From: Chara braunii
Lineage: Eukaryota; Streptophyta; Charophyceae; Charales; Characeae
Assembly: GCA_003427395.1 (NCBI GenBank)
Contig: BFEA01000201.1
Location: 1,736,962 to 1,783,644, forward strand
Direction: 5' to 3'
DNA: 46,683 nt
Below are positions 11,390 to 20,323 of the stretch, one piece after another (the stretch's first letter is position 1; every line of letters begins with the position of its first letter). A model generated the notes under the pieces. It did not search any database. It had not been told where the DNA came from and saw only the letters and a list, made by a program, of their open reading frames with translations. The position numbers were made by a program, and so were the translations under genes.

Positions 11390-11931
11390 CCACGCTGACG
11401 CAGGGCTAACTCATATCAATTCGCAATGCAAGCGATCGCAATGATGACGTACTATGTAATACCCATACTCACGCGATCCTTGTTAATCTCGAGGGTCGCA
11501 TTCGACACTCAAGTGTCGGCTGACACGCGCCTTGAGGGTTAATCTCTCGACGCTGGACAACCGCCAAGTGCGGTTGAGAACGACACCCTCTTCTGCATCC
11601 TGCGGAGAGTGGGTGGTACACAGGTTCATACCTCAGGTGGCAACCGTTTCTTATTGCCCTAGAGACCAGTTCCACCTTCTAGGGCCTGGAGAGAAATCAA
11701 GGGGTTTGACTTTGACGGTTGTCACGGACTACAACGTCCAACCATAGGAACTCTAAAAAGCAAAGGATCACAGGGGATCTCCTTTTTCTCTCAAAAACAT
11801 AATTTGTTTAACCCTTACGCATGGTCACAGTAGGTCGCGCGAAACATTCAAGACATAAGTATTTACATATATATAAAGGGTTATAAATATGTGATCATCA
11901 CTTCTCACAATCACAGTGGGGCTCCTCTCAA

Positions 11932-11933
<2 letters not shown>

Positions 11934-11985
<52 letters not shown>
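11934..11985. repeat. (AT)n microsatellite within left arm
   Basis: About 26 TA units run continuously. The equivalent place in the right arm has only a short tract near 31186-31195. Confidence 0.95.
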
Positions 11986-11995
<10 letters not shown>

Positions 11996-12602
11996 GAGCG
12001 CAGTCAGTCAAATCCAAAGTCTGAATCACCAAACATACATGCAATCACATCAAAGATTCAACAAAAAAAAACATGCACTACACGGGTTCAACTTCAACCA
12101 TTCCACGCACTCACACCCCTTGTTTTTAGCCATACAAGCCTCACTCTTGTGCAACTCCTCAAAATAAAAAACTCAGTACTTTTCTTTAAATGACCATTCA
12201 AATAAAGTCCGGCTGAAAACACCACAAAACCGTTTAAATAACAAGGCTAAAGCCTTTAGGTTGAGTGACAGAAATGGATTGGCATTGAATCGTAAACCGA
12301 CGAATCGGCAACCGACCTGTTATAAGTGATAACAGAAGATGATCCTCGTAGGGTCAAACTGAATCTAGCCCAAATCCTGAATCAATCGATCAAGAAGACG
12401 TGTAACACAAGACAGGTCAATCCCCAAGCTAAGTCTGTAAATTCATGGAAAATAATCTTCATATCACGATCTCACTCAAACCATCCTATTTAACTAAGTC
12501 TAAGTCTACCTCTAAGCAAGTGTCCAAGAAAGGTAGACCTTTAGCAGAATCCCCTCTATACAAAGTGGATTGTCAAAATTGTCATCTGTCGAAATATAAT
12601 CT

Positions 12603-12915
12603 AACTCCTTCAAACTAAGAAAATTTTGGCAGCGTTTTCCATAGGAAAAGTGTCTTTTCATAATTTATATCAGCCTGAATATGAAACCAAAAATAGTTTT
12701 TGACTTTCCAAAGTCAAATTTTGTCTAACTCTCTGAATTAACAAAAATTTGGGCAGCACTCCCCTTAGAAAAGGAGACTTCTCATATTTGTACTAAGCCA
12801 TATAAAATTCAGACAAGTTGAACTTTGAAAAGTCAAAAGTTGACCAACTCCTTGGATTTGCAGAAATTTCGGCAGCGCTTTCCATAGAGAAAGTAGCATA
12901 CCAAAATTTATACAA
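12603..12915 (-). repeat. Three ~120-bp stem-loop units (left arm)
   Basis: Units start with AACTCCTT or AACTCTCT at 12603, 12727 and 12846. Each has a constant block like AAATTTNGGCAGC next to a hairpin whose stem differs from unit to unit yet still pairs: TTTTCC/GGAAAA, CTCCTTTT/AAGGGGAG (with G-T wobbles when read on the minus strand) and CTTTC/GAAAG. Homologous units occur in the right arm at 30260-30560. Confidence 0.65.
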
Positions 12916-13200
12916 AACCAAGTATAACAAAAGATCCCAGAAAATGCGAACATTGATCTAAGTAAAAAATTTAGCTCAGAAAATGCAGGAATTGAAACTA
13001 ACTCATATGACTCTAGCACGTGGCGAGCGACTAAAGCAACTACCTATCAAACTGAAACTTGGACTAAGTAGTAGCCTCACTCAGTCACATGCAGGCCAAA
13101 CCACAAAGGTAAGTACTCTCACCATCCCAGAGTAAACAAACAATAGTTCATAGTTTTTCAATGATTTATCCCCTTTATTCCCAGCTTACATAAGGCATAA

Positions 13201-13513
13201 AGCTAGACCACCCAAACTTATGGAACATATCTAGCTCAGTCATAGAGTATACACAAACACAGGGCACAACAACTTTTATCTTCTTTGGGCATGTGACTAG
13301 GCCACCCTAGTCGCACTGAACTGTTTAAATATCCAAATTTTATATAATTATCTTCACTTAGTCTTTTGAGGTAGCATATAACTGGGCCGATCATCTTCAG
13401 CTCAAGACTTAGTCTGCCCCTTCGTACCACAAGTTTATTCTTAATTAGTACTCTCTTCAGTTGGTGATAAGTTATAGTCAGACCACCCAAACTTATGGAA
13501 CCCTGTCTGACTA
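13201..13513 (-). ncRNA. Hairpins of the TAAGAT-loop family (left arm)
   Basis: Two perfect hairpins share the ACCCAAACTTATGGAAC loop: AGCTAGA/TCTAGCT (13201-13207 with 13230-13236) and TAGTCAGAC/GTCTGACTA (13475-13483 with 13505-13513). At 13295-13312 the stem GACTAGG/CCTAGTC closes on only CCAC, as if the usual loop had been lost. A weaker form lies at 13381-13413. They are the inverted relatives of the array at 29134-29960. Whether they act as RNA or DNA is unknown. Confidence 0.55.
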
Positions 13514-13592
13514 GCCTGTTCATAGATAATATATTTATAAAGTATAGTCAAATTATAACCTTCTGGTTTCAACATGTGCGAGGCGTTGGACC

Positions 13593-15407
13593 AAGACCAC
13601 CGACGGTGGGAGAAAGCTTGTAACGCTCGACGACCTCATTGATGCCCTGGATAAGCGTGAGAGAGCACCGACCAATGTCCCGAAGGTTGATACCTTCCAC
13701 TTTAAGGGAGAACGGGTGTCCGACTGGCTGGACCTGATGGAGCAAGCACTGGTGGGGCTGTCGGACGAGGTCAAGCTCCAGCGAGTTCTAAGATATGTCC
13801 TTCATAGCCACCATCAGGAAGTGGGCAAGGTCGTGGATGCCGCCAATGGTAGTTGGGCGAGGTTCAGGGACATAATGCAGAGAAAGTACAGGTTGGGGGA
13901 TGGCTTGTTAACCATGGCGGATTTGGAGGTCATGAACAAGGATGACTTCTCCACGATTGGGGCGTTTGTGCATGAGTTTAAAAGGAAGGTGTGGAAGGTG
14001 CACGGGATCTCCGAACAAACGCAGTGTGCCATATTTTTTGGTCTGCTTATTGGCTCGGAGGGCTCAGAGCTGACGGGTCACAGAGGGGGAAATGAGAAAC
14101 TCACCTGGGCCACTATCGACAAAGGGGTGGAAGAGGGGAGCCTAGACCAGGTGGAGCAGCACCAGGTGCGGCTGCAAAGCCGCAAGAGAAAGGAAAGGGA
14201 CGCCACCGCGTCCGGGACCCCGGGGGTGAAGAGGATCGTCACGGACGTATTGACAGCGTTGGGGTATGATAATGAGGCGGAAATCCAAAAGAGGGGAGTG
14301 ATCGTGGCCCAACGCCGGGCGTCGGGGGCAGTGGAAGAGGAGGCTAGGCGTGAGGACTATGGCGGAGAAGAGACGGGCTCCCAGATCCTAACCAAGGCCC
14401 AGAGGAAGCAGCGGAATTTACAAGTAGGGGGTCAAGGATCGGGAAAAGGGCAGGTCCCGCAAGCGGTTGCTGCGCCGCCACCTACTGCCACGACAACATC
14501 AGCGACGGTCGGGCCGTCATGTATGGGGCCGCCGCCGGCTTGTGGGCACTGGGTGCCGCATTGTCAGCCTGCATCCTGGCCCAGTTGTAATCATTGCACC
14601 TCGTGCGGGGGAAGTCAAACTCGCCCCGGGCAAATGGTCCCTTATGCGGGCCCAGCGACAAGTATGGGGCCCCCGAGCTACCCTGCGGCTCAGGGTCAGT
14701 TTGTAGCCCAACCACCTCCCTCCCAACAGGCCTCGCAGGCTAGCGTGGTCGGTGGAGGAAACCAAGGACAAGGCGGACAAGGCAATGGAGGCCGAGGTCA
14801 AGGGGGTCGAGGAGGTGGCGGCCGAGGCCGAGGAGGAAATGGTGGGGGTCGTGAGGGTGGTTGGAATGGTCAAAGGGGCTAGAATCAAGGTGGTCGGGGC
14901 AACCAGGAAGGGGGCCAAGGGTATGGGAGGCCCCGCTTTGATTGGCGAAATGCCACCTGTTGGCATTGTGGCGACGTAGTCCACACTGTGCGGTTCTGCG
15001 AGCGGCGGCGAGAGGATGAATTGTCAGGGTTAATCTCCTCCTGTATGGACGGGGATATATATGACAAGTGGGGTGAGCATATCGACCCCAGGACCCCGGG
15101 AGGAATCAGGCAAGAGGCTCTCCAGCGGGCAGCAACGGGACCCACAGCACCCTCGGCGATGTTTAGGATGTGGCAAGAGAAGGAAGAGCCGACCGTAAGG
15201 GTCGAGGAGATTGTGGGGGATAACGAGGTCAACCAGCGGCTAAAGGCAGGGGCTATACGGGAGGAGCCAATAGTCGTCGAATCGGATGATGAGGGGCAGG
15301 AAGGCGAAGGAGAGCCGACCACACTCCTCCTGGGAAGGATGGAAGATCTGCTGGAAAAGGTTGGGAGATACCAGCGGAAGCTGCAAGCCCTGTGTGAAGA
15401 AGCCTGA
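13593..15407 (+). pseudogene. Gag polyprotein of the Ty3 element
   Basis: The frame is open from the arm junction with no in-frame ATG near its start. Coding-like protein begins around DDLIDALDKRERAPTN (about 13635) and VSDWLDLMEQAL (13716), which fits the retrotransposon gag capsid region. A Gly/Arg/Gln-rich linker precedes an in-frame TAG at 14880-14882. The same frame then holds a CCHC zinc knuckle, CWHCGDVVHTVRFC, at 14958-14999, before a TGA at 15405-15407. Coding-like sequence (EVFLYDSGPEPSP) continues past the TGA to a TAG at 15497, so 15405 may also be premature. In the family gag forms the particle and the knuckle binds RNA. Confidence 0.8.
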
Positions 15408-15487
15408 GAGTGGGAGGCCAACCTGCCTGAGGTCTTCCTTTATGACTCCGGACCAGAGCCTTCGCCAACAAACAAGGGTGCCCAAGA

Positions 15488-16792
15488 GTGGCGACTGTAG
15501 GGACGGGCCCTAGGTCAGGTATGGCCTACAAACCCCCCACGTCGCATGGGAGGGTACCGCAGGCGGCTCGGACTAGGAGCCAAAACAAGGTCGGGCCTAG
15601 CCAAGAGCCCAGTCAGGCACCCCCTCGAAAGGAGCCTGAGCTAGAACGTAGGAAAGAGGTGGTGGAGGTCCCGGAGGAAGAGGATAACGATGAAGAGGAT
15701 GAGAGGCTCCGACAAGAGGAGGATCAGCGGGCGGAGTTGAGGGCCAAAAAGAGAGGAGCCCGGGAGGAGGCCGAGTTGAGCCTACCCGACAGCGTACCTA
15801 AGAGGAAGAAGTACGCGGTTTGGATGGAGGAAGGTTTTGATGTGGAGCGGATGGTGGACAAACTCCTGGAAGGCCACAATGACCTGATGAACGTGAAGGA
15901 CATCCTGGCGTCGGCACCAAGGCTCCGTGGTGAGTTGAAAGGGCGACTCTCGCGAAGGTTGGTGCCAAATGTTCATCTGAGTACGGTCCTGCCCAGGGAG
16001 GTGAAGTGGACTGAGGCAGGGATAAGGATGGACTGGAAATGTGTGGCGTGCGGGCAGGTGGATTTGGTGATAAAGAACCAGAAGTGCACTGGGATGGTGG
16101 ACACGGGCGCAGAAATGAATATCATCAAGGAGAAGGAGGCGGTGATGATAGGCATGGAGATCGACCGCTCGGACCATGACATGCTGCATGGCGCCAACTG
16201 CAAGGCCGCTTTTTGCGGCACGGCGTCTAATGTGATTATAGAGATTGGGAAGGTGCGAGCCAGGACGTGCTTTTTCGCCATGCCCGATGTCGATCATCCC
16301 ATCCTTCTGGGAAGGTCGTTCCTGTGTCGAACGGAGATGTTGATTTTTAATAAGCACGACGGGACAATGATCCTACTCCTATGCGACCCAGCGTGCGGGA
16401 ACTACAAAGTTGTCACGTGCCGAAACACGGGGCCGGGGAACGGGAGGAATAGGCTTAATCTCGGCTCATTCACCTTCGAGGAATCGGAGAACGAGCGAAG
16501 ACGGCTTTGGGAAGTGCCCGAGGAGGAGGATAAGGCTGAGGTGCTGACACTGAGCCTCACCGATGTGAATAAGGCCATGGAGGTGGTATCGGCTCACGAC
16601 ATGGCGGATCTGGAGGCCATTAAGGCATTGAGGGAACAGGTTTTGGAGAACCCTCAGGTGGGGGAGGTGGAGTTGGTGTATCGGCTTCCGGGAGAGAGGG
16701 GAGGCATTGCGATGGCCCAGGCCCGAGCGACAAGTCGGCCTTTTTTAGGGGAGGGCTTAAGCAGGGTTCCCAAAGGCGGTACAAGACCATAG
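15488..16792 (+). pseudogene. Pol N-terminal part: retroviral-type aspartic protease
   Basis: Frame is -1 relative to gag. An acidic/Arg-rich charged region (15640-15780) is followed by the protease: catalytic DTGA at 16100-16111 in GMVDTGAEMNII, and the flap/C-terminal motif HPILLGRSFL near 16297. A spacer follows. Coding ends out of frame at TAG 16790-16792, while the RT frame (RYKTIDKKCRPVPV) already runs from about 16777, so a frameshift lies near 16750-16780. In the family the protease matures the gag-pol polyprotein. The visible catalytic residues are intact. Confidence 0.85.
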
Positions 16793-17778
16793 ATAAGAAG
16801 TGCCGCCCAGTTCCCGTGCTCGTCAAAGAGGATGAGGAAGCCTACTACGAGCGGGAGCGAGGGTTGATACGGCGTATGCGGGAGCACGCGTTGGCCGGGC
16901 CGGGCCGTATCAACGACGAAAATGAGGGGAAGCTGATAATTGGGAAGTCCGACTTTCTGTCGTCCCAGGAGAGAGCGTTGATAATGGGGCTGATGAAGAA
17001 AAGGCACCGCGCGTATGCATTCGACGACGACGAGAGTGGGAGGCTGGATGTGGACAGGATCCCGATGATCAGGATCCACACGGTCCCACATGAGCCATGG
17101 AATCTAAGGGGCACACGGTACCCCAATCCGGACGAGGAAAAGATGGTGGTGGACTACTTGGACGGCAAGATGCAGACGCACGTGGCCGATTATTCCAGTG
17201 GGTCGTACGCGTCGCCTTGGTTTTGTTTTATTAAATCAAATGGGACGCTAAGGTGGGTGCAGGACTTGCAACGGCTAAATGCGGTGACAGTGCGGGACGC
17301 TGGAGGATTGTCGAACACGGACGCATTGTCGGAATCGTGCGCAGGGAGGCCTATAATCTCGCTTATAGACCTCTACTCGGGGTATGACCAATTCCCCGTA
17401 TACCCGCCAGACAGGCCCGTAACGACAATGCACACTCCCAGAGGGCTGATTCATATGAACGTGGCGCCTCAAGGTTGGACGAATGCAGTGGCGATGGTGC
17501 AAAGGCATATGATCAGAGCCATGCAGACGGTCAACCCACATATCACTCAGCCCTATATCGATGACCTGGCGGTCAAAGGTCCGAAGGAGAAGGAGGAAGA
17601 CGAAGTGATGCCCGGTGTGCGGCGCTTTGTCTGGAAGCATGTCCAAGACATCGATCAGGTTCTGGGGTTATTGGAGGAACATAACCTGACAGCGAGCGGC
17701 CCCAAGTCGAAACATTGTATGAGGGAGGTCATGATTAAGGTTTTGTCTGCAATGAGAGTGGGCGAAGGTCTGACGTAA
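16777..17778 (+). pseudogene. Reverse transcriptase domain of the Ty3 element
   Basis: RT motifs appear in order: SYASPWFCFIKSNG and RWVQDLQRLN (about 17205-17278), IISLIDLYSGYDQFP (about 17353-17397), MNVAPQGWTNAVAMVQR (about 17455-17505) and the catalytic YIDD at 17554-17565, followed by KGP. The APQGWTNAV block replaces the more usual MPFGLxNAPxxFQ, which marks a divergent Ty3 clade. The TAA at 17776-17778 is out of the original frame: GFVCNESGRRSDVKKTDKI continues in another frame from about 17740. The catalytic residues themselves look intact. Confidence 0.88.
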
Positions 17779-18497
17779 AGAAAACAGACAAGATTCTTGA
17801 GTGGTCGGTGCCCTTCCGTTCGATAACAGATGTGAGGAGCTTTCTTGGAATGTGCGGATTTTGGAGGAGCTTCGTGAAGGACTTTGCCACGAAGACGGAG
17901 CACTTAAGGAAGTTGGTGCGCCAGGATCAAGAATGGTTCTGGGGCGAAGACCAGGAAGAGGCGGTCGGTAGGATGAAGGGAGAGTTTAAGGAAGGAAGCT
18001 TGGTATTGGGAGCGCCAAACTATGAGGCCACGGAGGAAAGACCATTCGTCATTGAGACGGACGCTGGGCCAACTGCCTTGGGGGGAGTCCTGATTCAGGC
18101 AGATACTGAGGGGAAGGAGAGGCCGCTAAGATTCGAAATTCGCACCCTCAATACAACTGAGAGGAACTACTCTCAGTTCAAGAAGGAGACGCTGGTGGTA
18201 CTTCATTGCCTAAGGACCTTCTGGAACTATGTTTTCGGCAGGAGGCTCATCCTGAGGGTGGACCCTACTGCACAGGCATGTTCCCTGAAGAATTATACTC
18301 CATCTGACCCAACCATCGCAAGATGGTTGACCTACATTTGGATGTTTAATTTCGAGTTGGAAAGGATTCCAGGGAATAAGAACAGGGCAGATGGGTTAAG
18401 CCGCATCAACTGGGACGGATCGGACGAGGAATCGATAGAAGACAAGCCGTCATTGATGGGTTCTTGGATCAAGAGTTGGACATCCGCCTGCACATAA
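17740..18497 (+). pseudogene. RT connection and RNase H domain
   Basis: This frame starts after the 17740 frameshift. ILEWSVPFRSITDVRSFLG is the typical RT-thumb/connection stretch. RNase H follows with its first Asp in ETDAGPTALGGVL (18060-18062), the Glu in ERNYSQFKKETL, and the Ty3 signature PGNKNRADGLSR near 18370-18402. It ends at TAA 18495-18497 while the integrase frame has already begun, so another frameshift lies in about 18460-18495. In the family RNase H removes the RNA strand of the replication hybrid. Confidence 0.87.
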
Positions 18498-20134
18498 ACG
18501 AATGGTCCTTGCGAGTGCCCAGTTGCGTCAGTCACCCCATATGGCTGGCACCGAAGGGGTACGAGCAGAAGGAAGAGTTAGCCCTCAAGCCCTTTCAGGA
18601 GGAGGATCCGTGGGGAAGTACGGATGTTGGTTGGATGATGAAGTTGGCGTTGGCAGGTACGGACAGTCTGGTGGAGGAAGTGAGGACAATAGAGGAAGGC
18701 CCCACTCAGGTAGAGGAGCATGAGCAGCTAATGGGAGGGATGTACCTGCTCACCAATACGCTCCTGCAGGGAGACTTCGACCGGAAGGACTCGTTCAGTC
18801 ACGAAGAGAATGAGATTCTAGTTCCTGAAAGTCGAGACGACGAATTCGAGGAAGGAGAAATCAAGGAGGCATTTCGGGCGGAGGAGTATGATGGGATCTA
18901 CCGGGAATTGGGGTTGCTCCTATCATGTGAGATGAGGGATAGAGATGGAAGTGCCAAAGCACAGAAGATGAGGCACCTCTACGTGGTAAGAGATGGCCAT
19001 CTGTTCATAAAGCGGCAGGTCGGGAACCTTAAGAGGATTGTATGCGGGAGGAACCGGCAGATTGATATCATAGCGGCCCTACATGATGGTATAGCAGGGG
19101 GGCACAGGGGGATAGGTGCCACATGCGCTAAGATAAGCGAGCTGTACCACTGGGATGGGATGTTGACTATGGTTTTCAAGCACTGCCAGTCCTGTGTACC
19201 CTGTCAGGAGAGGTCGGCGCAAAGGCCTGGAGAGCCCCTACACCCAAGATTGGAGAAGGAAGTGGGTGCGGTCGTACACCTAGACCTGTTATTCATGCCA
19301 GCAGGGAAGAATGGGTGTAACTACATCTTCCATGCACGGGATAACCTTACTGGGTTTGTGGACGGACGAGCTATCCGGACGAAGACTGGCTCGGTTTTGG
19401 CGAACTGCATCGAGGAGTATTACCTGCGATACCCTTTTGTCAGGGAGTTCGTGATGGATCGAGGATCAAAGTTTACCTGCAATGAGGTGAGGACGTTGCT
19501 TGCAGGGTATGGCGTAGTGGCCAACTATACTATGGCCGCGCACCCTCAAGCGAACGCTCCTGTGGAGAGGGGCCACAGTACCATCACGAATCTCCTGGCT
19601 AAGTGGACAGAGGGCAAACCTGGTCAATGGCCGAAGTTCCTACGGGCAGCTCTCTTCGTGGAGAATGTTACTGTAAAGAGGACTACCAAGTACGCGTCAG
19701 CCACGCTATGGTACGGAAGGCATGCCACCTTTCCCATAGAAAGCTTTATGAAGACGTAGAGGCGCCAGGACTTGGAGGTGAACCTGTCTTTCGAAGAACT
19801 GCTCGATATTCGGGCGCGGCAAGTGGGGGCGGCCGAAGAAAGATTGCGAGAGGCCGCTGGTCAGGTGGAAAGGAGTCGCATGGAAGATAAGATGAGGTGG
19901 GACCAGATGGCACGAGTAAGAAAGGAGCCATTGGCAGTAGGGGATGTCGTATTATTATACGACTCCTCTTTGGAAAAGCAATGGTCGAGGAAGCTTGACA
20001 AGAGATGGTTGGGCCCCTATAGAATATTGCGGTGCAGTGAATTTGGGGCCTATCAGATCGAGGAGCTGGATGGGACAGGCTGGCAGGATTGGGTATCAGG
20101 GACCAGGCTGAAGAAATTCGTGGCCAGGGAATAG
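18464..20134 (+). pseudogene. Integrase domain of the Ty3 element
   Basis: An acidic linker precedes the HHCC zinc domain (LHDGIAGGH at about 19080, then CQSCVPC). The catalytic triad is Asp 19283-19285 (HLDLLF), Asp 19457-19459 (MDRGSKF) and Glu 19565-19567 (PVERGHS). The last two are separated by 35 residues, the classical D,35E spacing. An in-frame TAG at 19757-19759 interrupts KT-RRQDLEVNLSFEELLDIRAR; the context suggests it was a Trp codon. The tail has the GPY/F motif WLGPYRI near 20006-20026 and ends at TAG 20132-20134. I see no clear chromodomain. Apart from the TAG the catalytic core is preserved. Confidence 0.88.
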
Positions 20135-20323
20135 GTAAAAAAATCTACCTTTCTCAGAGTAGACTGGTCCTTGAGGTATCGCATGTTATGGTCAGGACAG
20201 GTGAGGGAGTAAGAAAAGGCGTGTGTATTGTCATAAAAACTTGATGAGCCGAGGGCTAACCTTGTTATGTGCCTGCTTGCTCTCTCTCGCCTGTTGTGCA
20301 GGTCTGACTTTTCGGAGACAGCC
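20135..20323 (+). other. Short spacer between integrase and second gag-like ORF
   Basis: No coding motif. It contains a pyrimidine tract ending TTGTGCAG/GT (about 20285-20303), which fits a 3' splice site about 20 bases before the next ATG. No LTR-like sequence is recognised here, although an LTR would normally follow integrase. Confidence 0.4.

Larger units (their letters stand above)
11282..13592 (+). repeat. Left inverted arm (pairs with 29552-32535)
   Basis: The reverse complement of this segment aligns, with many substitutions and indels, to 29552-32535. Matching landmarks include TATCCGATTTCCGCAT (11340s / 32470s), the rule-breaking AT tracts (11866-11985 / 31180-31303), the CTGTTAT...ATAACAG palindrome (12318-12336 / 30847-30865), three 120-bp stem-loop units, and GTTCCATAAG-type hairpins (13201-13513 / 29600-29960). 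Homology stops abruptly near 13592, where the Ty3 gag frame begins. Orientation is opposite to the other arm, so the two are not an LTR pair of one normal element. It could be a terminal inverted repeat, or one of two independent copies of a repeat family. Confidence 0.8.
13593..20134 (+). mobile_element. Ty3/gypsy-type LTR retrotransposon internal region, decayed
   Basis: In order on the plus strand: gag with zinc knuckle, aspartic protease, reverse transcriptase, RNase H, and integrase with a GPY motif. RNase H before integrase places it in Ty3/gypsy. No LTR pair, primer binding site or polypurine tract is evident next to either end. The gag frame begins at the abrupt end of the left arm, which suggests 5' truncation or insertion into the arm. 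At least three frameshifts and several stops make it non-autonomous. Confidence 0.88.
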
